Numbered from the stretch's first letter, positions 16,430 through 25,706 are shown. The stretch: 37,985 nt of DNA from Candidatus Zixiibacteriota bacterium (GCA_020351995.1 CP070674.1:623876-661860), one strand, 5' to 3'. Notes: generated by a model from the letters alone, not told the origin. Program-made: numbers and translations.

Positions 16430-18676
16430 ATGAAAAGGTTAATGTACGCGCTTTTGGCGGCGGTATTTTTTATCTGCCTGCTCAGTCTGAATGGCTTTGC
16501 CCAAATTGACGCTGAAATTTTGCTGAAGAGAATGATTGAGGCCCGCGGCGGAGCGAAAAAACTCAGCGAAATAAGAACCTCAGTTGTGACCGGCAAGATG
16601 ATTATGGTGGCGCAGGGGGGCATAGCCGGCGACATAACCATCACCAGCATTTACCCTGACAGGGCACATATGGAGATGGCCGTCGCTGGTGTTGTAATAA
16701 AACAGGGATATGACGGGCAGGTTGCCTGGACGGATAATCCGCTGGCCGGCGGCTACCAGCAATTACCGCCGGCTGAAACCGCCGCTATGAAGCGAGATGC
16801 TATCGGCTATGATGCCTTTCTCAATCCAGACACACACGGTATCGAATACAACTTCAAGGGCATGGACAGTGATTCCGGCAAGGAATACTACTTGCTCGAG
16901 CAGGTTTTTCCTGATGGTGCTAAAACAACCATGTACGTTGATACCGAATCGTATGTCGTTCACAAAACACGTGTCAACAAAGGCTCGCCTGTACTGCCTC
17001 TCATTGAGGAATCATATTATTCTGATTACCGTGAAGTCGACGGTATCACCTCGGCGTATCAGGTATCCTACCGCTCGAACGGACAGGAAGCCATTAAATA
17101 TATTCTGGATCAGGTCGTTTTCAATGCCGAGATTGACCCCGCGCTGTTTCAGGCGGCGGAAAAGCGCTTCACCAGAGATGAGCTGATCGCCGACACAAGA
17201 CAGCTTGCGGCTATTATCGAGAAGACCCATCCGGATCCCTATCGGCACATCGGCGGTAAGATCGCGTTTCACCGTCATTATCAGGATATTCTGCAGACCA
17301 TTCCCGAGCAGGGCATGACAGGCACCGAATTTATGGATCTGTTGCTTCCGTTCGCTGCCGCTATCGGCGATGGGCACACGGAGATCTACGCTCACCACAA
17401 CGTGAACGTGACTGCGCCCGGCGGTATTCCGCTCAAGTTCGAGGTTGTCGAGCAGTCTCTTTACGTTTCCGCCGTCCCGGGCGAGCAATACCGAAATCTT
17501 CTTGGGGCAATACTGGTCTCGGTTGAGGATGTCTCACTCGATGAACTGGGCCGACGATTGCGCAAGATCAGACCCATTGACAACGAGTACCATCTGCTCT
17601 GGCACTTCACCACCAATTACCTCTGGTTCGGGCCCTATCTACAGGAATTGCTGCCGGAATGGACTGGAACCGGTCAGATTCGAGTCAAACTGCGGCTGGC
17701 GGCCGGTGAGACCGAGGAGGTTATCCTCAAGCTCCCGATGAATATAACCTCATTAATTCAATCAGAGTCGCGGCTGGTATTACCCGCTACTGACAACTCC
17801 GGTTTCATATACGACTTTCTTGGTGACAATAAACGCACGGCCTACCTTCGGATAGATCACATGAAATACTACCGTGAGAGTTTCGAGGCGCGCAACTCCC
17901 TTGGAATGGATAGCATTCCGCAGGAAACCCTCGACGGTATACCGTCGGCCACTGAGTTTTTCAGATCACTGGTAACCGGTATGAAGAAATCCGGGACAGA
18001 GACTTTAATCGTGGATCTGCGCCACAACGGAGGCGGTGATGCCTTGATGGCGGATATTCTGATGTACTTCCTTCATGGTAAGTCCGCTACTCTTGAAACC
18101 CGGTGGAACAATGTAAATCGGCTCTCGGCAATATATCTCGAATCCCGCGCGAACCTCACGCTCGAAGATCTGAATAAAGAGCGCGATGTGCCCTGGATCG
18201 AAGGTGACTACGACTTTAGCGAAGACTATTCGGACTCTGTCCTCAGCGATGCTTCCTCTCTTGATGAAGGCCTCGAACACGCGCCGACATTCTACAACGA
18301 ATGGGAAAGCGGGGCGTACGGAAGTTACTATTGCCCCGAGAATGTAATCGTGCTAACCAGACCGTGGACATTCAGTGCCGGGTTTGGTATCGCCGTTCGT
18401 TTGTATCGCACCGGTGCTGTCCTTGTTGGGACTCCGTCCGCCCAGGCGCCGAACTCTGGTGGAAATGCTGTCAGGTGGACCCTGGACAACAGCGGAATCA
18501 CCGGCCGGGTGGCGCAGTCGTATGTGCTGAATTTCCCTGATGACAGTGAGCTGGCGCGGGTACTGCCGGTACATTATCCATTGACACAGGGGTTGCTGGC
18601 CTCATACGGGTTTGACCCGAATGCCGAGGTCCTCTATGCTCTGGATTTGCTGCCCAAGCTTGCGAATCGAAAATAG
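16430..18676 (+). CDS. Secreted S41-family peptidase with N-terminal lipoprotein-sorting-like domain
   Basis: The predicted protein has 748 residues. Residues 1-25 form a signal peptide (LLAAVFFICLLSLNGFAQ). Residues about 27-245 resemble the LolA/LolB-like outer-membrane lipoprotein-sorting fold (ARGGAKKLSEIRTSVVTGKM, then short beta strands). The C-terminal half is an S41 core: TLIVDLRHNGGGDALMAD, then TFSAGFGIA with the likely nucleophile Ser649, then VGTPSAQAPNSGG. The Ser context is of the Tricorn/IRBP-like type, and the CtpA-type lysine is not obvious, so catalysis should be tested. ATG 16430 has AAGGAG 6 bp upstream. The gene is monocistronic as far as I can see. Substrate is unknown; action in the periplasm or outside the cell is inferred. 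Confidence 0.87.
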   Translation: MKRLMYALLAAVFFICLLSLNGFAQIDAEILLKRMIEARGGAKKLSEIRTSVVTGKMIMVAQGGIAGDITITSIYPDRAHMEMAVAGVVIKQGYDGQVAWTDNPLAGGYQQLPPAETAAMKRDAIGYDAFLNPDTHGIEYNFKGMDSDSGKEYYLLEQVFPDGAKTTMYVDTESYVVHKTRVNKGSPVLPLIEESYYSDYREVDGITSAYQVSYRSNGQEAIKYILDQVVFNAEIDPALFQAAEKRFTRDELIADTRQLAAIIEKTHPDPYRHIGGKIAFHRHYQDILQTIPEQGMTGTEFMDLLLPFAAAIGDGHTEIYAHHNVNVTAPGGIPLKFEVVEQSLYVSAVPGEQYRNLLGAILVSVEDVSLDELGRRLRKIRPIDNEYHLLWHFTTNYLWFGPYLQELLPEWTGTGQIRVKLRLAAGETEEVILKLPMNITSLIQSESRLVLPATDNSGFIYDFLGDNKRTAYLRIDHMKYYRESFEARNSLGMDSIPQETLDGIPSATEFFRSLVTGMKKSGTETLIVDLRHNGGGDALMADILMYFLHGKSATLETRWNNVNRLSAIYLESRANLTLEDLNKERDVPWIEGDYDFSEDYSDSVLSDASSLDEGLEHAPTFYNEWESGAYGSYYCPENVIVLTRPWTFSAGFGIAVRLYRTGAVLVGTPSAQAPNSGGNAVRWTLDNSGITGRVAQSYVLNFPDDSELARVLPVHYPLTQGLLASYGFDPNAEVLYALDLLPKLANRK

Positions 18677-19022
18677 TGATTTCTGAGTTCAAGGCGGGGC
18701 AGGTATAACGGAGGTATTTGCCTCGCTCTTTGTCGGTAGCGAAGCCCGAAAGTCAATGACGTTCAACAAATAGTGCCCCTCGCGATCTTTCGACTGTCCG
18801 TTTCTCAGGTGTACTCTCGCGGATCCCGCTAATATTTCAGTGTTTCTTGTTGCGAGTAGCGTCAGGATTTATTATATGTAGTAAGTTCGTAGACGTAGCT
18901 CGTGAGGATTTCAAAAACATAATCCGTTTTCCGGCCCGGTGCCGAAATGGCATCAATCAAGAAGTTATGTACATCATTCACTGAGGGTTTTCCTCATCAT
19001 CTAACTTTTCGCAGGAGGAGTT
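18677..19022. other. Intergenic region before the subtilase, weak promoter candidate
   Basis: No coding frame is credible here. A weak promoter-like pair, TTGCGA (18850-18855) and TATATG (18873-18878) with a 17-bp spacer, points toward the subtilase. AGGAGG at about 19013-19018 is the ribosome site of that gene. I see no terminator for the S41 gene beyond a small GAGG/CCTC repeat near 18712. Confidence 0.35.
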
Positions 19023-22000
19023 ATGCGAAGGTTCACAACCGCCATACTTATCCTGGGACTCCTGGCGCCATGCCTTGCCATGGCCGCTGACGTACTGGAT
19101 GTCGACCCATCGCGGTACCTCAACAAGGAGAGTTTCCTGGGATATGTACCCGATCGCTTCGTCATTGTCCTCAAAGGCAATGTCGAGGTTGATCATGCCA
19201 GAGACATGCGCTCTACCGTAGCACTGTCGAACAAAGCTGGTTTTGACGAACTGGCCCGTACTTTCGGGGTCACTCGTCTAAAACCGCAGTTTCTAGGCGC
19301 TGATCGCAAACCGGGGGCAGAAACACTGGCCCGCCACTACAAGGTATACCTTGAATCAGGTGACAACATCGAAGAAGCCCTCGCTGCCTACGAGGCCCAT
19401 CCGATGATCGAAAGGGTTGAACGCATTGGCATTCACACTGTCTGCGCCGAGCCCAACGACCCCTACTATGATGACAACCCTGGCGGTTATCCTTATGATC
19501 AGTGGCACTATTTCGATACCTATGGTATCCGGGCCAACACCGCCTGGGACAGCGAGGCCGGCGATCAAGCCGTGCTGGTCGGCGATCTCGATATCGGCAC
19601 GATGTATAACCATGGCGACCTGGGCGGCAGCAACCCGCCGGGACCGAATGATGCCAGCACCAATGGCAATATCTGGGTTAACACTAACGAAACGCCCGGT
19701 AACGGTCAGGACGATGACGGCAATGGCTATGTCGATGACATCATTGGCTGGGATTTCGTAGAAAGCACCGACTGGTACTCCTATGAGTGTATTGATATCG
19801 ATTGCGGCGGTGCTGACAACGATCCTTCCGATGGCGATGGTCACGGTACACACACCGCCGGGACGATTGCGGCGATCACCAACAATGGTTATGCTGTAGC
19901 CGGCGTTGCCGGTGGCTGGGGTAACGGTAGCTTCAACGGCGGCGGTAACGGCGTGAAAGTAGTACCATGCCGAATCGGTTACCTTCTGGATTACTGGATT
20001 TACGGGCCAACCGGGGTGGTTATCATGGACTACGTGGCCGAGGCTATGTACTATATGGCCGAATTGAAAATCTCCGGTTGGAATGTGGCTGCGATCAACT
20101 GCTCATTCGGTACCTCCAACAGCGGTGGTATATCCTCGGCTGCTACCTACCTGATAGCGCAGGATGTTGTGATTTGCGTGTCGGCGGGTAACAGTAGCTC
20201 ATCTACACCAAGCTATCTTGGCTCACGCGGCGATTGCCTTGATGTAGCCGCGACCAATGAGTCGGGCAACAATGCCAGCTTTACCAATTACGGTAGCTGG
20301 GTGGATATCGCGGCACCCGGTGTCGCGGTACTCAGCACGATTACTGATCCCGCCAATCCCGATGTCGACTATGTCGCGCCAATGGATGGTACCTCGATGT
20401 CCTGCCCGCACGTTGCCGGTGTTGTCGGGCTGCTTGAGTCTTTCAATCCGAGCCTGAGCGCAACGGACAAGATTGGCATCATCACCGACCCGGCTAACAC
20501 CAACCCCTACGGTGGCAATCGGGATTTAGGCGCCGGAATCATCGATGCGCGCAAGTGCCTTGATGCCGCCGGTGGCGGATGCGATCTCGCGGCTGACTTC
20601 TCCGGCACACCTACTTCCGGTTGTGTTCCACTCTCGGTGAGTTTCACTGATCAGTCCTCGGGTACTGGTATCGATGGCTGGTCGTGGGATTTCGGTGACG
20701 GTGTCGGTACTTCCTCGGCACAAAACCCGAATTACACCTACACTTCCGCCGGGACCTACACCGTCTCGCTGACAGTTTCCAGCAGCAGCCAGGGGTGCGA
20801 CGACACCAACACGAAGACCGCCTATATTACCGTCAACCCGGCACCGACGGCAAACTTCGTCGGCGCTCCTCTCAGTGGCACCGCGCCGCTGACGGTCAGC
20901 TTCACCGACCAGTCCACCAACGCAACTTCATGGAGTTGGGATTTTGGTGATGGCGTCGGTACTTCGAGTCAGCAGAATCCAGACTACACCTATGATAACG
21001 CCGGTACTTATACGGTCACGCTGACGGTGAGCAATGCCTGTGGATCGGATGTGGAAGAGAAGATTGACTACATCACGGTCAGTCCGTGTGTCGCTCCAAC
21101 AGCGGACTTCTCCGGCACACCCACTACTGGTTGCGCCCCGCTCGCGGTCAATTTCACCGATCTGTCCACCGGCAATCCCACTTCATGGAGCTGGGACTTT
21201 GGTGACGGTGTCGGTACATCGACCCAGCAAAACCCGTCGTACTCTTACACCAACCCGGGAACGTATACGGTTACATTAACGGCCACCAATTCATGTGGCT
21301 CTGATCCAGAGGTTAAGACAGATTATATCGTTGCCGATGACTGTCCCGTCACCACCACCGAGGCCTACGCCAATGCGGATGCTCCTGTACAGGGTACCGT
21401 CAGCGGTAATTATGCAGATACCCGGTTTAGTGATGACATTTACGAGTCAATTACAGAAGTAGAAGTAGCCCAGAATAAAGTACAGAAGTACAGCTCCCTG
21501 GAGCACAAGTGGACAATCGATGTCGGTACCGGCGGTGCTGACATGGCGTTTTATGTGGAGGCCTATCGTCCGGACAATTCCGATGGTGACAACTTTGTCT
21601 TTGCTTATTCGACCGACGATGCTCTCTACACCGACATGGTGACGGTGGCCAGCGCTACCGAGCAGGTGTACTCGGCTTCTCTGCCGTCCGGCCTAACAGG
21701 TACCGTCTATATTCGCGTAGTCGACTCCGATGGCGCTTTCGGAAATATTTCGCTCGACGCTGTCTTCGTCGACCAGATGTATATCGAGTACGGCGGCGAA
21801 CCGCCGCTGCCGGATCCGCCGGTGGCTGATTTTGTTGGTTCACCGACCTCGGGCAGTGTACCGCTTACCGTCAACTTCACCGATCTTTCGACAAATAACC
21901 CGACCTCCTGGTCGTGGGATTTCGGCGACGGTATCGGAACCTCGAATGAACAGAATCCGAGCTACACCTATAATTCGGTTGGCAGCTATACCGTATCTCT

Positions 22001-22688
22001 GACGGCGACCAACGCTTATGGTTCGGATGACGAGATCAAGACCGACTATATAACGGTCTCCGAGGCCGGCAACAACATGCACGTGCATAATATGGTGGTC
22101 GATCGTCTGAAGTATATCGCCGTGTACTACGGAACCTGTACCGTTTACATTTACGATGACAACCACAACCCTGTTGTTGGTGCGACCGTTTACGTAACGG
22201 CCAGCGGTCCGAGTGGCGGTGAGTACAACGGCGTAACCGGTGGCGACGGTTCGGTCTATTTCATGACTACCGAAGGATTCAAGAAGCCGGTCGGTGAGTG
22301 GTGCTTCGAGGTGACCAACGTTACCCACGCGTCCTATACCTATGACTCCGGTTCCAACGATGTCACCAAATCGTGCGAGAGTGGACCGGTCTTCAAGGGC
22401 GCCATGAACGAAACCGTTATACCAAACACCTATGCGCTCGGTCAGAACCATCCGAACCCGTTCAACCCGGCAACTATCATCTGGTTCAGTCTACCAGAGC
22501 CGGCCCAGGTGAACCTGAACGTCTACAATATCCGCGGCCAAAAGGTCGCCACCCTGGCCAGCGGTCAGTATTCGGCCGGAATTCATCATGTGGAATGGGA
22601 TGCTTCCGCGCAGACTTCGGGAGTGTATCTCTATCGTCTATCGGCAGGAGACTACTCCGAGACCCGAAAGATGATCCTGATCAAGTAA
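19023..22688 (+). CDS. Secreted subtilisin-like (S8) protease with four PKD domains and FlgD-like C-terminal sorting domain
   Basis: The protein has 1221 residues. A signal peptide (1-21) precedes a propeptide. The S8 triad is Asp190 (DLDIGT), His274 (GHGTHTAG) and Ser458 (GTSMSCPHVAG). Three PKD domains with WSWDFGDG follow (about 523-770), then a beta-sandwich region (about 775-920), a fourth PKD domain (about 935-1015), a carboxypeptidase-regulatory-like or Ig-like domain, and a terminal domain NHPNPFNPATIIWF...RGQKVATL...SGVYLYRL. This last one resembles FlgD-Ig/type-A sorting domains used for export in FCB bacteria, so cell-surface or extracellular proteolysis is inferred. ATG 19023 has AGGAGG just upstream. 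No type IX secretion genes lie in this window. Confidence 0.95.
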   Translation: MRRFTTAILILGLLAPCLAMAADVLDVDPSRYLNKESFLGYVPDRFVIVLKGNVEVDHARDMRSTVALSNKAGFDELARTFGVTRLKPQFLGADRKPGAETLARHYKVYLESGDNIEEALAAYEAHPMIERVERIGIHTVCAEPNDPYYDDNPGGYPYDQWHYFDTYGIRANTAWDSEAGDQAVLVGDLDIGTMYNHGDLGGSNPPGPNDASTNGNIWVNTNETPGNGQDDDGNGYVDDIIGWDFVESTDWYSYECIDIDCGGADNDPSDGDGHGTHTAGTIAAITNNGYAVAGVAGGWGNGSFNGGGNGVKVVPCRIGYLLDYWIYGPTGVVIMDYVAEAMYYMAELKISGWNVAAINCSFGTSNSGGISSAATYLIAQDVVICVSAGNSSSSTPSYLGSRGDCLDVAATNESGNNASFTNYGSWVDIAAPGVAVLSTITDPANPDVDYVAPMDGTSMSCPHVAGVVGLLESFNPSLSATDKIGIITDPANTNPYGGNRDLGAGIIDARKCLDAAGGGCDLAADFSGTPTSGCVPLSVSFTDQSSGTGIDGWSWDFGDGVGTSSAQNPNYTYTSAGTYTVSLTVSSSSQGCDDTNTKTAYITVNPAPTANFVGAPLSGTAPLTVSFTDQSTNATSWSWDFGDGVGTSSQQNPDYTYDNAGTYTVTLTVSNACGSDVEEKIDYITVSPCVAPTADFSGTPTTGCAPLAVNFTDLSTGNPTSWSWDFGDGVGTSTQQNPSYSYTNPGTYTVTLTATNSCGSDPEVKTDYIVADDCPVTTTEAYANADAPVQGTVSGNYADTRFSDDIYESITEVEVAQNKVQKYSSLEHKWTIDVGTGGADMAFYVEAYRPDNSDGDNFVFAYSTDDALYTDMVTVASATEQVYSASLPSGLTGTVYIRVVDSDGAFGNISLDAVFVDQMYIEYGGEPPLPDPPVADFVGSPTSGSVPLTVNFTDLSTNNPTSWSWDFGDGIGTSNEQNPSYTYNSVGSYTVSLTATNAYGSDDEIKTDYITVSEAGNNMHVHNMVVDRLKYIAVYYGTCTVYIYDDNHNPVVGATVYVTASGPSGGEYNGVTGGDGSVYFMTTEGFKKPVGEWCFEVTNVTHASYTYDSGSNDVTKSCESGPVFKGAMNETVIPNTYALGQNHPNPFNPATIIWFSLPEPAQVNLNVYNIRGQKVATLASGQYSAGIHHVEWDASAQTSGVYLYRLSAGDYSETRKMILIK
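20585..22065 (+). repeat. Diverged DNA repeats encoding four PKD domains
   Basis: The WSWDFGDG-GTS coding block recurs at about 20680-20712, 20931-20966, 21186-21221 and 21909-21944, with high base identity between copies. Spacing is about 250 bp for the first three, and the fourth is separated by a beta-sandwich domain. This indicates tandem duplication within the gene. Confidence 0.85.
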
Positions 22689-22711
22689 GCTATCCCGTTA
22701 GGGGGGAAATA

Positions 22712-22743
22712 GGGGCAGGCCATCAGGTTTGCCCCTTATTTTG
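22712..22743 (+). terminator. Rho-independent terminator of the subtilase gene
   Basis: GGGGCA (22712-22717) pairs with TGCCCC (22730-22735), extendable by AATA/TTATT with one bulge, and is followed by TTATTTTGT. Confidence 0.75.
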
Positions 22744-22838
22744 TGCTTTGGGGTACCCTCTGATCAGACATAAGCTATTGTTTGACAAGACACAACGGAA
22801 CTGCCGCTGTTGAAAGTCAAAAAAATATCATTTTTCTG

Positions 22839-22867
22839 TTGACCTTCCGAAACATTATCATTACTCT
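22839..22867 (+). promoter_or_regulatory. Candidate promoter of the membrane-protein/winged-helix pair
   Basis: TTGACC (22839-22844, five of six) is followed after 17 bp by TACTCT (22862-22867, weak). The start site would fall next to the inverted repeat at 22876-22913. Confidence 0.4.
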
Positions 22868-22875
22868 GTCGTAAA

Positions 22876-22913
22876 GTACTTTGTATTACAAAATATTCGT
22901 AATGACAAAGTAC
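22876..22913. promoter_or_regulatory. Long inverted repeat, candidate operator for the winged-helix regulator
   Basis: GTACTTTGTATTAC (22876-22889) and GTAATGACAAAGTAC (22899-22913) are reverse complements except for one extra base, with a 9-bp AT-rich centre. It lies just downstream of the promoter candidate and 21 bp before the first gene of an operon that encodes a DNA-binding protein, so autorepression is likely. Confidence 0.6.
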
Positions 22914-22934
22914 GCTGATTGGAGGAAACGGACT

Positions 22935-23570
22935 ATGAAACAAATGATTTCCTTAAAAGAGATCGAACGGCGAGCTTACCGCTCGACCTTCCAGGACGGC
23001 ATCTACGACATTTTGTTCGGGATGATCTTTCTGATACTGGCCTGGATACCGGCTCTGGATAAGGTCAACATTCCCAGAACTTACGGCTATTTGCTCATCC
23101 TGTTGCCCGTTTTGATGGTATGGATCGGCAAGAGGCAGATAACAATTCCCAGATTGGGAGCGGTCGAATTCGGCCCGACCCGAAGAACGCGGAAGATGTT
23201 GTTTCTCATAGTCGTCGCGGCGTTCTTCTTCCTCAATATGCCGCTTTTGCTGATGATGGGCGATGGATTTGGCGGGGGTCTTCTCGAGCACGCCGGCATT
23301 CCGGTTGCGGCCGGTCTGGTCGTGACGCCTGTGATAGTTGTTGCCGGCTACTTTCTCGACTGTCCGAGGATGTTTGTTTATGCGGCTCTTATGGCTTTCA
23401 GTATTCCGCAATCGAGTTTCATGTATGATTTCGTCGGCTGGCCCTTCAATTCCGTTATCAGCCTCGGAATACCGGGGTTGGTGATTCTCATTTACGGACT
23501 GACGCTTCTGTCAGGGTTCCTTACTAAATATCCCAGGCTAAAGGCGGAGGTTAATCATGTCGGTCAGTAA
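22935..23570 (+). CDS. Multi-pass membrane protein, first gene of a two-gene operon
   Basis: The predicted protein has 211 residues with about six hydrophobic segments (GIYDILFGMIFLILAWIPAL, then about 45-62, 82-103, 113-135, 138-155 and 172-195). I recognise no enzymatic motif. ATG 22935 has GGAGG 9 bp upstream and is preferred over an upstream TTG at 22881, which would lie inside the inverted repeat. The last 14 bp overlap the next gene, so the two are translationally coupled. Context suggests a membrane protein whose level is controlled by the winged-helix protein encoded after it. Confidence 0.8.
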   Translation: MKQMISLKEIERRAYRSTFQDGIYDILFGMIFLILAWIPALDKVNIPRTYGYLLILLPVLMVWIGKRQITIPRLGAVEFGPTRRTRKMLFLIVVAAFFFLNMPLLLMMGDGFGGGLLEHAGIPVAAGLVVTPVIVVAGYFLDCPRMFVYAALMAFSIPQSSFMYDFVGWPFNSVISLGIPGLVILIYGLTLLSGFLTKYPRLKAEVNHVGQ

Positions 23571-23904
23571 TGAACCGGGTGGTTACCAGCTGACGGAACT
23601 TGACCGGATCATTCATGAACCGGCGAGGTACAACATCATGGCGTTGCTCTACGTGGTCAAGCGGGCCGAGTTTCTCTTTGTCCAGAACCAAACCGGGCTC
23701 ACGCCGGGCAACCTGTCTACGCACGTCAGTAAGCTGGAAGGTGCCGACTGCGTCGTGATTGAAAAAACCTTCGTCGGTAAGGTGCCGCGAACCTTTCTCA
23801 GCCTGTCGGAGAGAGGGCGAGAGGCGTTCGAGGACTACCGTGAGAAAATGAAAGTTCTGTTCACAACGCCGCCCGGAGCTCAGAGTCCCCCGGGCAGCGC
23901 CTGA
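23557..23904 (+). CDS. Winged-helix transcriptional regulator (HTH_34/MarR-like)
   Basis: The protein has 115 residues. The pattern EPARYNIMALLYVVKRAEF, then TGLTPGNLSTHVSKLEGADCV (recognition helix about 50-63) and VPRTFLSLSERGREAFEDY (wing and following helix) is characteristic of the PF13601-type winged-helix regulators. No metal-binding cysteine set is present. It overlaps the preceding membrane-protein gene by 14 bp. The near-perfect inverted repeat at 22876-22913 upstream of that gene is the natural candidate target. Signal and direction of control are unknown; repression of its own operon is inferred. Confidence 0.9.
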   Translation: MSVSNEPGGYQLTELDRIIHEPARYNIMALLYVVKRAEFLFVQNQTGLTPGNLSTHVSKLEGADCVVIEKTFVGKVPRTFLSLSERGREAFEDYREKMKVLFTTPPGAQSPPGSA

Positions 23905-23935
23905 TCATTCGCGAGTCTCGAGAATTCCGGCTACC

Positions 23936-25360
23936 TCACATGCCGGGAGAAATATTGTGATTCAGACGGAAGAAATTGTCGGGGTCGTATGTCTGCTTTG
24001 TCTGTGCCAGCCGTTTGAAGTTTGTCCCGTAGGCCGATTGAACCCGTTCTTTCTCATCCTCGGTCAGGAAATTTACATAAACACCTTCGGTCGCATATGG
24101 TGAGGTGTCTTTGTAAAACTGTCTGGCCCAGGCGATGCATTTCTCATCATCGGCCGGCTTCTGCCAGCGTCCGTGGACGTTCATAACGTAGTTCGCGTCT
24201 CGATGCGGATAGGCCGTATCCTCGGGATTCTTTTTGTTGGCTTCGCCCGCAAGCAGACCGAAGAAGATTTCACATTCGTCAGATGGCAATTTCTCGGTGT
24301 GCTTGATGGCTACATCGATAACGCCATCGGTCAGCTCGGTGAAATTGAGCGACTTCCAGTAATTCCTTGCTCCCGGCGTCAACAGCGGGTCGAAGGCGGT
24401 TTGCCAGGCCGTATAAGGTTGCCAGCCAAGATGCTCACCCAGGACCTTGCCGAAATCACGCACCGGTGCAATTGCTTTCTCTCCTTCGCTGGCATCGCCG
24501 GTGTGGAAACAGGCGAAGGCCACTATCGGCTGACCGTGCACATCACCAGGTAAGAATGGCAGTGGTGGTGCTTTTCGCATAACCGCCCACACGGTTGTGT
24601 TATTTCCGAGATTGGCGGCATACTCCCGATATTTCTCGAGCACCGATTTTGCTTCCTTCAGGGAGTAAACTACCAGTCCGGCGTAAACCTCCCTGCCAAT
24701 CTCGTGAAGCTTGAACTCGAACCTTGTCACGATGCCGAAGTTGCCGCCCCCTCCCTGGGTAGCCCATAGCAAATCGGGGTGGTCCCACTCGTTGGCCTGT
24801 ATGAACTGTGCATCGGCTGTGACTACATCGACGGCGGTGAGATTGTCTACGGCCATACCGTACTTTCGGGTGAGCCATCCGAATCCACCCCCGAGTGTAA
24901 GACCGGCCACGCCAGTCGTGGAGTTTATACCGAGAGGAGTAGCCAGTCCGAAGGCCTGTGCTTCATGGTCAAAATCTCCCAGGGTCGCTCCCGGACCGAC
25001 ATGAGCCAGACGATTCTGGGGCTCAATGCGTACCCATCGCATTGGTGATAGATCAATCACCATACCGTCGTCGCAGACAGCTTTGCCGGCGATATTGTGG
25101 CCTCCCGAGCGTACCGCTGTCAGCAAGTTGTTTTCACGGGCGAACTTGACTGCGGCGATCACGTCCGCCACGCCGGTACACCGGGCAATCAGGCCCGGCT
25201 TACGGTCGATCATAGCGTTCCATATTGTGCGGGCTTGATCATAGCCGGGATCGCCCGCTTTGAATATTTCACCCCGAAACCAAGCTGAAAATTTTTCCAG
25301 CGTCGAAGTATCTACCGCGGTCTGGCCACCGCTCACAGTAGCTACCTTAATTGAACTCAT
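23936..25360 (-). CDS. FAD-linked oxidase, berberine-bridge-enzyme-like
   Basis: The protein has 474 residues. The FAD-binding PP-loop is RSGGHNIAG with His88, the usual 8-alpha-histidyl attachment site. The TTGVAGLTLGGGFGWLTRKYG segment has no cysteine where bicovalent members carry the 6-S-cysteinyl link, so the flavin is probably attached once. QGGGGNFGIVTRFEF and the C-terminal BBE motif YDPDNFFRLNHNI are intact. Such enzymes oxidise alcohols, sugars or alkaloid-like compounds and give H2O2. ATG 25360 has GGAAG 6 nt upstream on the minus strand; an in-frame non-ATG start at 25438 is unlikely. It lies downstream of the catalase gene on the same strand, with a terminator between. Confidence 0.92.
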   Translation of the reverse strand: MSSIKVATVSGGQTAVDTSTLEKFSAWFRGEIFKAGDPGYDQARTIWNAMIDRKPGLIARCTGVADVIAAVKFARENNLLTAVRSGGHNIAGKAVCDDGMVIDLSPMRWVRIEPQNRLAHVGPGATLGDFDHEAQAFGLATPLGINSTTGVAGLTLGGGFGWLTRKYGMAVDNLTAVDVVTADAQFIQANEWDHPDLLWATQGGGGNFGIVTRFEFKLHEIGREVYAGLVVYSLKEAKSVLEKYREYAANLGNNTTVWAVMRKAPPLPFLPGDVHGQPIVAFACFHTGDASEGEKAIAPVRDFGKVLGEHLGWQPYTAWQTAFDPLLTPGARNYWKSLNFTELTDGVIDVAIKHTEKLPSDECEIFFGLLAGEANKKNPEDTAYPHRDANYVMNVHGRWQKPADDEKCIAWARQFYKDTSPYATEGVYVNFLTEDEKERVQSAYGTNFKRLAQTKQTYDPDNFFRLNHNISPGM

Positions 25361-25643
25361 CGTTTCTTCCTTTTCTGTCGAGATTTTAGGGCTGTTTCTA
25401 AGCGGCGCCCTGCGCGCCGTGAGTGTGCCCGGATACAAAGTAGTACGGCTGAAACGGGATTTATTGGAGTTTAAAATGGATTTATTTTATCCACAACCGA
25501 AACGGGCGAATCCTGAAGATTGGCAGGCTGTTACCGGATTGTGCCTGAGGCCATAAGTGGCTGTGAAACCGCGGCATAGCGCGACGGCACGTTTTCGTCG
25601 AATTCCGGCCCGCACGCCGCCGGAAACCCACCACTTCACGAGT
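25361..25643. other. Intergenic stretch with a possible short ORF
   Basis: It should hold the promoter of the FAD oxidase on the minus strand, but none is clear. On the plus strand an ATG at 25476 has GGAG 6 bp upstream and opens a 26-codon frame (MDLFYPQPKRANPEDW...) ending at 25556. There is no other support for it. Confidence 0.25.
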
Positions 25644-25681
25644 CTATTAAAAGAGAAGGCGGGACTGTAGACAATCCCGCC
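25644..25681 (-). terminator. Rho-independent terminator of the catalase gene
   Basis: On the minus strand GGCGGGA pairs with TCCCGCC (25658-25664 with 25675-25681) and is followed by TTCTCTTTTAATAG. It lies 25 bp after the catalase stop. Confidence 0.75.
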
Positions 25682-25706
25682 TGTTCATTCATCATGATCA
25701 AGGTGT

